A stretch of DNA of 5,828 nt. Source: Desulfosporosinus sp. Its GTDB lineage: Bacteria; Bacillota; Desulfitobacteriia; Desulfitobacteriales; Desulfitobacteriaceae. Shown piece after piece: positions 1 to 5,828 of this stretch (positions are counted from its first letter, which is position 1; every line of letters starts with the position of its first letter). Where the stretch lies: contig JADQBO010000040.1 of assembly GCA_016278585.1 (NCBI GenBank), positions 1 through 5,828 of the forward strand, given 5' to 3'. The notes beneath the pieces were generated by a model. That model worked only from the letters and a program-made list of their open reading frames with translations. It ran no database searches and was not told where the DNA came from. The translations under genes were made by a program, and so were the position numbers.

Positions 1-1732
1 TTTTGCCCCCATGCTTTTCGTACCTGGTCCGGCTGGAGAATTCCTGCGTTCCTTGCCAGAGGTGGTGATTTTGGCCGTTTCCGCCTCATTTATTGTTGCT
101 ATCTTTGTCACTCCGGCCCTAGCCTATATCTTTTTTGATCAACTCAAACCGGGGAAAATTCATAAACGATCCCCTGTGAAGAACTTCTACCAGGGTTTTC
201 TGGCAATTGGCATGAAGTATAAGAAATTGACGCTTCTCTTAGCCCTCTCCCTGTTTGCCCTTACGGTAGTTTTGACCTTTAAGTTGCCAGTCATGTTTTT
301 TCCTAAAGCGGACGTTAATATGTTTTATATTAATATCCATGCCGAAACCTCAGCTGACCTTGACAATACCGACCGTGTGACTCAGCAGGTAGAAAAACTT
401 GTCTCTGCCCAAAAAGAAGTTTTGGATTATACCACCTCTGTAGGGGAAGGGCTTCCAAAATTCTATTTAACAGTAGAACAGTCAACTGAGTCACAAGATT
501 TTGCCCAAGTTTTGCTGAAAGTAGACCTATCCAAAGGTGGCCAGTTTAAATCTAACCAGGAAATGGCTGTCTATATGCAGGATCTCCTAGACAAACGTTT
601 GATTGGGGGAACTGCAAGGGTCGAATTGCTGGAAAAGGCCTTCCCGGGAACCCCCATCGGCGTTCAAGTCAACAGTAATGATCAGCATGCTCTAACCAAG
701 GCTGTCAACTATATCCATAATCAACTGGCTACTATTCCCGGTACTTTGAATGTGGAAGATGACTTAGACAGTTCCGAATACCAATTTGCCGTCAAGGTCG
801 ATCATGACAAAGCTTCCCAGTTAGGGATCACTAAATATGACATTGAGCGTCAGATCAATATTGCTTTAAAGGGAGCGGAAGCCACCGTTTTTCGCAAAGG
901 TGGTAATGAATATCCCGTTTTGGTGACCAGTGATATTAAGTCCAAAGAGGCTTTGGAAAACCTGGCCATCAAATCTTCCCTCTCCGGGCAGAAAGTTCTA
1001 CTCAAGCAACTAGCTACCCTTAGCTTGGAAGCCTCGATCCCCACGATCCGCAAATACGACCGGGAGCTGGCCATTACCGTCTCCTCTCAAGTTAAACCCG
1101 GTTATAGTGCCCTTACGATTGAAAAAAGTCTTAAACAAATTCTCGCCCAAAACCCGGACGAGCTAAAGGGAGTTAGCCTCTCTTATAAAGGGGAAGCTAA
1201 AAATATTAGTGATAATTTCGGCGATCTGGGCACAGCTGCTCTATTTGCTCTTTTTGCCATCTATCTCATTTTAATGCTCCAGTTTCGCTCTTTCTTGCAA
1301 CCCTTTATCATTTTTATTACAATTCCCCTCTCACTCTTTGGGGTAGTTATCGGTCTGTTTGCTTTCGGTCAGCCTCTCTCCTTTACTGCTCTAGTGGGGG
1401 TCGTCAGCCTAATGGGAATCGTGATTAAAAATGCGATTCTTTTAATAGAGTTTATAAATAGTGCCCGTAAAGAGGGGATGTCAGTCAATGACGCTTGTTT
1501 CGATGCCGTCAGCAAACGCTACCGTCCTATTTTCCTAAGTGCCATGACCACGGTTATTGGTTTGGTTCCCTTAGCTCTCTCCGGCAGTGACCTGTTCGAA
1601 CCCTTGTCTGTGGCGATCATGTGCGGTTTAACCGTTTCAACGTTGCTGACCCTAGTGGTTATTCCAATAGTCTATAGCCTTTGGTTTAATGATAGAACCC
1701 TTTCCATAGAGGCAGATAAGCTGACTTTATAA
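1..1732 (+). CDS. RND-family efflux transporter permease, C-terminal half (5' end outside window)
   Basis: Inner-membrane, proton-driven RND exporter of the AcrB-like superfamily. The frame is open to the window edge (base 2 reads F-A-P before the first Met at base 11), so that Met is internal and about 573 residues of a roughly 1,000-residue family protein are visible. Counting that Met as residue 1: the end of TM5 (FAPMLF), TM6 (about 17-42), TM7 (about 72-92), a large extracytoplasmic porter/docking region (about 95-400), then TM8-TM12 (about 405-424, 431-451, 457-483, 505-525, 533-558). TM10 carries GIVIKNAILLIEF, whose Lys473 matches the proton-relay Lys940 of AcrB. The partner TM4 acidic residues lie upstream and cannot be checked, so drug (HAE) versus metal (HME) export cannot be decided; AcrB-like hydrophobic export is my preference. 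The C-terminus is complete, with a short polar tail ending in TAA. No membrane fusion partner is visible downstream; one may lie upstream. Confidence 0.93.
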   Translation, partial: FAPMLFVPGPAGEFLRSLPEVVILAVSASFIVAIFVTPALAYIFFDQLKPGKIHKRSPVKNFYQGFLAIGMKYKKLTLLLALSLFALTVVLTFKLPVMFFPKADVNMFYINIHAETSADLDNTDRVTQQVEKLVSAQKEVLDYTTSVGEGLPKFYLTVEQSTESQDFAQVLLKVDLSKGGQFKSNQEMAVYMQDLLDKRLIGGTARVELLEKAFPGTPIGVQVNSNDQHALTKAVNYIHNQLATIPGTLNVEDDLDSSEYQFAVKVDHDKASQLGITKYDIERQINIALKGAEATVFRKGGNEYPVLVTSDIKSKEALENLAIKSSLSGQKVLLKQLATLSLEASIPTIRKYDRELAITVSSQVKPGYSALTIEKSLKQILAQNPDELKGVSLSYKGEAKNISDNFGDLGTAALFALFAIYLILMLQFRSFLQPFIIFITIPLSLFGVVIGLFAFGQPLSFTALVGVVSLMGIVIKNAILLIEFINSARKEGMSVNDACFDAVSKRYRPIFLSAMTTVIGLVPLALSGSDLFEPLSVAIMCGLTVSTLLTLVVIPIVYSLWFNDRTLSIEADKLTL

Positions 1733-1790
1733 AGTGATTGGTTGTTACTCCGGTGATTTATGTGAAAACGACGATTAAAGTATGATAAAG

Positions 1791-1831
1791 TTGTGGATGC
1801 TTATAGTAAGGGATTATATATATTGTACAAT
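1791..1831 (+). promoter_or_regulatory. Possible sigma-A promoter for the DUF2156-GNAT unit
   Basis: The gap after the RND gene has promoter-like AT-rich sequence. One reading is TTGTGG (1791-1796) with TATATA (1815-1820) at 18-base spacing. Another -10 choice is TACAAT (1826-1831), five of six consensus bases but without a good -35. Either would leave a leader of roughly 180 bases before the ATG at 2014. None is a strong match, and the AT-richness makes chance matches likely. The DUF2156 pair could instead be read through from the RND gene. Confidence 0.22.
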
Positions 1832-1942
1832 GCAGAGGGATAAAATTACGATAGGGGAAAGAGCAGAGCCATATTTGCTATTTAAAGAATTATGATTTAA
1901 AATAATTATAAATAATTGTTTAACTGTCTACTTCCACAAGAA

Positions 1943-1975
1943 AAGCAGCCTCTTCCTAAGCTGAAGGAGCTGCTT
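1943..1975 (+). terminator. Imperfect hairpin, possible terminator of the RND transcript or leader element
   Basis: AAGCAGCCTCTT (1943-1954) can pair with AAGGAGCTGCTT (1964-1975): 12 positions with one C-A mismatch and one G-T wobble around a 9-base loop. On the plus strand the 3' side continues GTGTAGCG, so there is no proper U-tract. On the minus strand the arm runs into TTTTCTT, more terminator-like, but no minus-strand gene leads into it. It ends 38 bases before the DUF2156 start, so it could separate the RND gene from the next unit or act as a leader structure. Confidence 0.33.
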
Positions 1976-2013
1976 GTGTAGCGTTAAAATCAAAAAGAAT
2001 TGATGGAGAGAAC

Positions 2014-2913
2014 ATGATTACCTTCAAAAAAGTTGAACTAAACGACAAAACATGGATGGATCCCCTTCTTAGTGCCGCTGATCTGCGTGGCGGTCATCAA
2101 AACTTTACAAATATATTTGCATGGTCAGAAATCTATAACTATCAAGTTGCACGAGTCAAGGATTACCTTGTAGTTAAAGGGATTCTCAATGGTTCCCCCT
2201 ATTATTTTTATCCTGCAGGGTCGGGTGATATTAAGCCTGTATTCGGAATTATGCAACAAGATGCCGCTTCCTGCGGTCATGAATTTGTATTTGCCGGGGT
2301 TTCCCCTGAGAATATTACTGTGTTAAATCACGCCTTTCCTGAACACTTGGAGTATAAAGAGATGCGTGATAGTTTTGATTATGTTTATCTTCTGGACAAG
2401 CTAGTTACACTGCAAGGGAATAAGCTTCACTCTAAACGGAATCATATCAATAGATTTAAGAAGGAACATCCTGACTGGAATTTTGAACAGATTTCCCCAG
2501 AAAATATAGCTGAGTGCTGGGAGATGAACCAAGACTGGTGTAGAATTAATTCCCGTAATGTAGCTGAGATTGCCAAAGAAAGCTGCGCAGTACGTCGTTG
2601 CTTTAACCATTTTAGCGAACTTGGCTTAGAGGGTGGACTTATTCGTGAAGAAGGCAGAGTGATTGCTTTCACGATGGGGGAACCCTTAAATTCTGACACC
2701 TATATCATTCACATTGAAAAAGCCTTTGGGGAGATAACGGGTTCCTATCAAATGATTAATCGTGAATTTGCTGCATTGATCCAAAAAACCTATCCCGAAC
2801 TAATTTACGTGAACCGAGAAGAGGATATGGGTTTTGAGGGATTAAGAAAGGCTAAGTTATCCTACCATCCGGAAAAGATGGAGGAAAAATACTTTGCTAC
2901 CTATTTCGAATAA
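2014..2913 (+). CDS. DUF2156 protein (phosphatidylglycerol lysyltransferase C-terminal-like domain)
   Basis: A 299-residue soluble protein, complete, recognised as a stand-alone DUF2156/LPG_synthase_C protein (COG4866-like, by memory of the family). This domain has two GNAT-like lobes; in MprF/LysX-type enzymes it transfers an amino acid from aminoacyl-tRNA to a lipid, but the stand-alone clostridial proteins have no established substrate. Visible landmarks: KLHSKRNHINRFKK (137-150), the tRNA/phosphate-facing basic motif of the family; a Trp-rich helix around 169-176; a GGLI...GRVIAFTMGEP strand pair (207-224); IHIEKAFGEITGSYQMINREF (232-252); and the diagnostic NREEDMGFEGLRKAKLSY ending near 284. 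There are no transmembrane segments or signal peptide, unlike MprF, so it acts in the cytoplasm or at the membrane face. The ATG is preceded by GGAGAG at 2005-2010. The GNAT gene starts 42 bases after the stop, suggesting one operon. Confidence 0.9.
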   Translation: MITFKKVELNDKTWMDPLLSAADLRGGHQNFTNIFAWSEIYNYQVARVKDYLVVKGILNGSPYYFYPAGSGDIKPVFGIMQQDAASCGHEFVFAGVSPENITVLNHAFPEHLEYKEMRDSFDYVYLLDKLVTLQGNKLHSKRNHINRFKKEHPDWNFEQISPENIAECWEMNQDWCRINSRNVAEIAKESCAVRRCFNHFSELGLEGGLIREEGRVIAFTMGEPLNSDTYIIHIEKAFGEITGSYQMINREFAALIQKTYPELIYVNREEDMGFEGLRKAKLSYHPEKMEEKYFATYFE

Positions 2914-2946
2914 TAATGAGTCATTTGATAATTGTTGATGGAGATT

Positions 2947-2950
2947 GGAG
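2947..2950 (+). promoter_or_regulatory. Ribosome binding site fixing the GNAT gene start
   Basis: GGAG lies 5 bases before the ATG at 2956. Longer starts in the same frame, TTG at 2932 and 2935 and ATG at 2938, have no purine-rich Shine-Dalgarno sequence before them, so the start at 2956 is preferred. Confidence 0.7.
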
Positions 2951-2955
2951 TCAAG

Positions 2956-3843
2956 ATGTGCGAAATTAGACTGGCCCAGAAAGGCGAGGTTGTTCACCAA
3001 AAAGAAATTTGGAAACGTTGCTTTGGAGATACAGACAGTTATATTGATGTTTACTATGCTAATCGGTATAAAGAGGATGAAACGGCGGTATTGCTCTGTG
3101 AGGGAGAGATTTTGGCGATGCTTACGATGATATCTGTCAAAACGGTAACCCCTAATAAGCAAAGCTTTAATACTGCCATGCTCTACGCTATCGCAACCCG
3201 CCCTGAATACCAGAACAGAGGTTTTGCGTCTCAATTATTAGCCTTTAGCCACCAATACGTAAAGACTGGGAAGCATGAGCTTTCCATCTTAGTTCCGGCC
3301 AAAAGAGAGCTTTTTGATTATTATCGTAAACAGGGATACCGGAATGGATTCTATATTAGGGAGTCTCTACTTAGCCGTGATAGAATAGAGAATTTGCCAA
3401 GTTTTGGATCGTACCAAAGTGTGATCTTATCGATAACACCCGAAGAGTACAATCGGAGAAGAGCTATTCAACTTAGCGGCAGACTCTTTATTTCTTATCA
3501 TAATGAGGACATTGCCTATCAGAAAACGTTGTCACAACAGTCTGGTGCAGACATCTATGCTCTAGACCTCGAAGATATTCAGGGTTGTTTTGCGGTTGAA
3601 AGAATAACGCCTGATAAGATACTAATCAAAGAACTCTTATTCCCTGAGGCTTATATTAATGCTGCTCTCAAGCAGATTATCCTGCAACTGTCTGCAAAGG
3701 AATATATTCTGCGCACACCAGTGTTCCTAGGCGAAACATTAGGAGGATCAATTCGCCCGTTCGGAATGGCTAGGGTAGATCGAGAAAGTGATTTGCTGAT
3801 AACGCCGGAAGATTTAGGATACTTAGGGTTTGCCTTCGATTAG
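2956..3843 (+). CDS. GNAT-family N-acetyltransferase (two-domain, Eis-like type)
   Basis: A 295-residue cytoplasmic GNAT acetyltransferase, predicted to move an acetyl group from acetyl-CoA to an amine of unknown identity. The N-terminal half (about 1-140) is a clear GNAT domain: beta strands around 43-62, then LYAIATRPEYQNRGFASQLL (76-95). This contains the acetyl-CoA pyrophosphate loop Q-N-R-G-F-A (86-91, pattern Q/R-x-x-G-x-G/A). FDYYRKQGYRN (120-130) is the usual late-domain aromatic/Gly motif. The C-terminal half (about 145-295) lacks a second such loop and probably forms the degenerate second lobe or accessory domain seen in Eis-like proteins, though it is shorter than Eis (about 400 residues). 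The start at 2956 is chosen for its GGAG; a TTG at 2932 would add eight residues. It follows the DUF2156 gene by 42 bases and is probably co-transcribed with it. Substrate unknown. Confidence 0.9.
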   Translation: MCEIRLAQKGEVVHQKEIWKRCFGDTDSYIDVYYANRYKEDETAVLLCEGEILAMLTMISVKTVTPNKQSFNTAMLYAIATRPEYQNRGFASQLLAFSHQYVKTGKHELSILVPAKRELFDYYRKQGYRNGFYIRESLLSRDRIENLPSFGSYQSVILSITPEEYNRRRAIQLSGRLFISYHNEDIAYQKTLSQQSGADIYALDLEDIQGCFAVERITPDKILIKELLFPEAYINAALKQIILQLSAKEYILRTPVFLGETLGGSIRPFGMARVDRESDLLITPEDLGYLGFAFD

Positions 3844-3877
3844 TTAGGCTCATGTATCTTCGCGTACTCCAGTAAGC

Positions 3878-4489
3878 TTAAGGCTCATTTTTATTTCCTT
3901 CAAATTTTTTCGTGCGCAACTCACTAAAAATATTATTTTGTAGGGCTTGATTTGCTATTGGAGTTTTCATCGTACAGCCAAGGGCGTTTTTTATGTGAGC
4001 TAATTCAGCCATTAGTACCTGGAAATCCTCCTTGGTTACCGGCTTTTTACTTTCTTTAAGCTCATATCCCAGTTGACCACTTACTTCAAGGGTCGCATAC
4101 TGAACGTCTTCCAAGGAAGATATACCAGCCTGTCTTAGACGGGTTTCAAGCTTATCAATAGAAAGTCTAAGACTTCTTAAATTTTTAAGAATTGGTTGGC
4201 CATTTTGGATAACAATAACTGCTTTACCCGAAAAAATCGTTTCCAAAAAGTCTACTTTTACCGCAAGATATTCCGATAAGATCATTAAAAGGCTCAGTAA
4301 TAATCCTACTGCAAACGTGACAAAGAGCCCCTTTCCAGAGACTGGCTGAATCAGTAATGATCCTAATCCTATCATGACAACGGTTTGGGATATAGTCATT
4401 TGGGAAATTGATTTTCTGCCACCGATCCTCAAAATAAATGTTCCAACATAAAATATAAGAATTGATTGCCAAATCCAATTTAGTTCCAA
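3878..4489 (-). CDS. DUF421 (YetF/YcaP-type) membrane protein
   Basis: A 203-residue integral membrane protein of the DUF421 family, whose biochemical role is not established. Three hydrophobic segments (about 3-21, 34-48, 54-74) are followed by a cytoplasmic domain (about 80-203). Family signatures are clear: LRIGGRKSISQMT (20-32), LLIQPVSGKG (45-54), GKAVIVIQNGQPILKNL (88-104), then RLSIDKLETRLRQAGI (108-123) and the EDVQYATLEVSGQLGYELK stretch (127-145). Length is near the usual for the family (slightly over 200). Translation starts at a TTG (4489-4487): an in-frame TAG lies directly upstream, GGAG sits 9 bases before the TTG, and the first membrane segment begins only a few residues in, as in homologues I recall. 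The gene converges on the GNAT gene with 34 bases between stop codons. It probably has its own promoter in the gap at 4490-4796. No partner gene is adjacent. Confidence 0.9.
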   Translation of the reverse strand: MELNWIWQSILIFYVGTFILRIGGRKSISQMTISQTVVMIGLGSLLIQPVSGKGLFVTFAVGLLLSLLMILSEYLAVKVDFLETIFSGKAVIVIQNGQPILKNLRSLRLSIDKLETRLRQAGISSLEDVQYATLEVSGQLGYELKESKKPVTKEDFQVLMAELAHIKNALGCTMKTPIANQALQNNIFSELRTKKFEGNKNEP

Positions 4490-4498
4490 CTAGCTCAT

Positions 4499-4502
4499 CT
4501 CC
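4499..4502 (-). promoter_or_regulatory. Ribosome binding site for the TTG start of the DUF421 gene
   Basis: Minus-strand GGAG lies 9 bases before the TTG at 4489. It sits inside a five-codon reading frame, ATG-GAG-ATG-AGC-TAG (4504-4490), whose stop abuts the TTG. The site supports the TTG as the real start because the TAG blocks any longer in-frame version. Confidence 0.6.
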
Positions 4503-4566
4503 ATAATAGTATTGCCTCGAATTCGTCTCCAATGAAAAGAATAGCTAAGAAAATAGGTTTATCCTT

Positions 4567-4596
4567 TTGCTAGCCTTCTCAAAGTTATTGTATAAT
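4567..4596 (+). promoter_or_regulatory. Promoter-like sequence with no downstream gene on its strand
   Basis: TTGCTA (4567-4572) and a perfect TATAAT (4591-4596) are separated by 18 bases, a reasonable sigma-A promoter. Transcription would begin near 4603 and run rightward into the 3' end of the oppositely oriented flavin oxidoreductase gene. No plus-strand gene follows, so it would make a short non-coding or antisense RNA if active. The TATAAT may be a chance match in AT-rich DNA that belongs instead to the DUF421 promoter region on the other strand. Confidence 0.35.
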
Positions 4597-4700
4597 AATC
4601 CTACTTCATTACTAAAAAGTTTCTGGCAAACTATAGAGAGTTATGAGCCTCAAATGCCCGCAGGGTTTCTCAAGAAAGACCGCCTAAAATCCTAAGTGGA

Positions 4701-4757
4701 TAAAACCACAACAAGCGTCCTCATTTCACGATCTAAAGTGATTGAGGACGCTTGTTG
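4701..4757 (-). terminator. Rho-independent terminator of the flavin oxidoreductase gene
   Basis: CAACAAGCGTCCTCA (4709-4723) and TGAGGACGCTTGTTG (4743-4757) pair perfectly over 15 bases. A small internal loop follows, then four further pairs (TCAC/GTGA) close an eight-base loop. On the minus strand the stem is followed by TGGTTTTATCC (T-run at 4705-4702). The stem begins 40 bases after the oxidoreductase stop codon, the right place and direction for its terminator. On the plus strand no T-run follows, so it would terminate poorly that way but could still stabilise the 3' end of a plus-strand RNA. Confidence 0.8.
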
Positions 4758-4796
4758 ATGGTATAGAAACAAACGTGGGAATGTGAAACGTAAAAA

Positions 4797-5798
4797 TTAG
4801 ACGTTTTTACCTAGGCTATTGATAGCTTGCTCTGCCCATTTGGAATTATTAAGGACTGCTCGTCCTACACCTATAAGATCTGCTTTCTCTTCAGCTAGTA
4901 ATTGTTCAGCGGCTTGTGCCTCGGTAATTCCACCCGTGAGAATCACTGGTATGGATACTACATTTTTGATAGCTAGGCTGAGGGGTGCAAAAAAACCCTG
5001 TCCACTGAGGCCGGGTACGATATACCCTGTGAAACCGCCGGAAATGTCAAGAATGTTTACACCAGCCTTTTCGAATTCTTGGCAGGCGACTTGACTATCT
5101 TCAATTGTAATTCCCCCGTCTCTAAAATCGGAGGCACCTAATCGTAAAAGAATGGGGAAATTGTCACCTACAGTGGCGCGTATTGCTGCTATGATTTGCA
5201 AGTGAAGGCGAATACGATTATGGAGATTTCCACCGTATTCATCGGTACGCTTGTTGGTTAGTGGAGAAAAAAATTGATGGAGAAGGTAACCATGGGCGGC
5301 ATGGACTTCTACACCATCAAAACCCGCCTCTTTAGTACGCCGAGCTGCATTTTGAAAGGCTTTAATTATATTAACAATTTCCCCGCTGGTAAGTTCATTG
5401 GGTATATTCTCCTTACGTGGGTGCGAGATCGCTGAAGGAGCTACGGGAGTAGTTCCGATGGTTTCTGAGGTAGTATTGCTTCCGGCATGGTTTATTTGCA
5501 TCACGGCCTTAGAGCCATTACTGTGAATTACCTCTGCCAATTTGCTCAACCCTTCAACCACGCTATCGTCAGAAACGGAAAGCTGCAGGTCGCTGGCTTT
5601 CCCATCTAACTGGATAAAACTATGTTCGATTATGATAAGTGAAAGATAGCCACCTTGAGATTTTTCTGCATAGTAGTTTAGAATAGAGTGGTTTACTTTT
5701 CCATCAGGGTCTGCTTTCGCCGTAGCCATTGGAGGCATTACTAAACGATTGGTTAGTGTTAAAGGACCTGCTTGTAATGGTTTAAGTAAATAGGACAT
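4797..5798 (-). CDS. Old yellow enzyme-family NAD(P)H:flavin oxidoreductase (YqjM-like)
   Basis: A 333-residue cytoplasmic FMN-containing TIM-barrel ene-reductase, the size of YqjM (338). This family uses NAD(P)H to reduce activated C=C bonds of enals, enones and related electrophiles; the native substrate here is unknown. Motifs in order: LKPLQAGPLTLTNRLVMPPM (5-24) at the N-terminal FMN strand; AVMQINHAG (98-106) with Gln101 for the flavin; VEVHAAHGYLLHQFFSPLTN (163-182) with the substrate-binding pair His166/His169 and Tyr171; RTDEYGG (184-190); an LRLG strand (218-221) with Arg219; and the phosphate-binding GG (289-290) and GVGRA (310-314). The residue at YqjM's flavin-tuning Cys26 appears to be Ala (MPPMATA). 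There is no Fe-S/FAD extension, so it is a simple OYE and not a 2,4-dienoyl-CoA reductase fusion. It is a single-gene unit with its own ribosome binding site and terminator. Confidence 0.95.
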   Translation of the reverse strand: MSYLLKPLQAGPLTLTNRLVMPPMATAKADPDGKVNHSILNYYAEKSQGGYLSLIIIEHSFIQLDGKASDLQLSVSDDSVVEGLSKLAEVIHSNGSKAVMQINHAGSNTTSETIGTTPVAPSAISHPRKENIPNELTSGEIVNIIKAFQNAARRTKEAGFDGVEVHAAHGYLLHQFFSPLTNKRTDEYGGNLHNRIRLHLQIIAAIRATVGDNFPILLRLGASDFRDGGITIEDSQVACQEFEKAGVNILDISGGFTGYIVPGLSGQGFFAPLSLAIKNVVSIPVILTGGITEAQAAEQLLAEEKADLIGVGRAVLNNSKWAEQAINSLGKNV

Positions 5799-5807
5799 TT
5801 AAATCAA

Positions 5808-5816
5808 ACCTCCCTT
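5808..5816 (-). promoter_or_regulatory. Strong ribosome binding site of the flavin oxidoreductase gene
   Basis: Minus-strand AAGGGAGGT is nearly complementary to the 16S rRNA 3' end and stands 9 bases before the ATG at 5798, fixing that start. The promoter should lie beyond the right edge of the window. Confidence 0.85.
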
Positions 5817-5828
5817 GTCTTGTTATAG

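Larger units (their letters stand above)
4490..4796. other. 307-base intergenic region: DUF421 leader, orphan promoter-like sequence, hairpin
   Basis: No credible protein gene is seen here. From left to right it holds the ribosome binding site of the DUF421 gene (minus strand), a plus-strand promoter-like sequence (4567-4596), a stretch of short inverted repeats at about 4619-4690 (AGTTT/AAACT, AACT/AGTT, GGC/GCC, TTTC/GAAA), and the strong hairpin at 4709-4757. A minus-strand TTATACAAT near 4590-4598 is a candidate -10 for the DUF421 gene, about 100 bases upstream of its start, but I find no good -35 for it. Confidence 0.6.

Noticed and set aside
11..13. ATG at base 11 as the true start of the RND gene
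   Set aside because: The frame is open to the window edge with family-typical residues F-A-P before it, and the protein would begin inside the TM5-TM6 region.
1782..1895. A 37-codon open frame (ATG at 1782, alternative ATG at 1797) in the gap after the RND gene
   Set aside because: No Shine-Dalgarno before either ATG, it overlaps the promoter-like sequence, and its translation resembles nothing I know.
2857..3234. A 125-codon minus-strand frame opposite the GNAT gene
   Set aside because: It is antisense to the conserved GNAT domain, has no recognisable domain and is best explained as a shadow frame.
4224..4532. A 102-codon minus-strand frame overlapping the DUF421 gene
   Set aside because: It lies out of frame over the conserved membrane half of DUF421, starts with a TTG and shows no family features; it is a shadow.
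4642..4686. A 14-residue plus-strand frame (ATG at 4642) with GAGAG just upstream
   Set aside because: Too short to support as a gene; the purine run is a weak ribosome site and could be chance. The RNA possibility for this region is listed instead.
4615..4690. Resemblance to a c-di-GMP (GEMM-type) riboswitch, prompted by GGCAAAC at 4625-4631
   Set aside because: The other GEMM landmarks (GAAA tetraloop, GACGCAAAGCC, GGTAGCCGGGT-like segment) are absent, and no plus-strand gene follows.

Overview
The window looks like an ordinary chromosomal stretch from a low-to-mid GC, Gram-positive-type bacterium, most likely a clostridial Firmicute of the Desulfosporosinus/Desulfitobacterium kind. This is inferred from strong GGAG-type ribosome binding sites, use of TTG as a start codon, and the protein families present: a stand-alone DUF2156 protein next to a GNAT acetyltransferase, a YetF-type DUF421 protein and a YqjM-like old yellow enzyme. 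The genus is a guess from remembered family resemblance, not a search.

Layout. Bases 1-1732 (+) hold the C-terminal half of an RND-type efflux transporter whose start lies outside the window. A 281-base AT-rich gap follows, with a possible promoter and an imperfect hairpin. Bases 2014-3843 (+) hold a two-gene unit 42 bases apart: a DUF2156 (LPG-synthase C-terminal-like) protein and a GNAT acetyltransferase. This unit converges, across only 34 bases, on a minus-strand gene for a small DUF421 membrane protein (3878-4489). A 307-base gap (4490-4796) holds the DUF421 leader, a good plus-strand promoter-like sequence with no gene to serve, and a strong hairpin that fits a terminator for the last gene. 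Bases 4797-5798 (-) encode a complete OYE-family NAD(P)H:flavin oxidoreductase with an excellent ribosome binding site.

How the genes relate. Only the DUF2156-GNAT pair looks like a functional unit (same strand, short spacing, both predicted to have a GNAT-type acyltransferase fold). The RND pump, DUF421 protein and flavin oxidoreductase appear to be separate transcription units without an obvious shared pathway. I found no CRISPR array, tRNA, rRNA, insertion sequence or phage gene, and no convincing new defence or mobile system. The best leads are the acyltransferase pair, the orphan promoter with potentially structured RNA at 4567-4757, and the unusual start region of the DUF421 gene.
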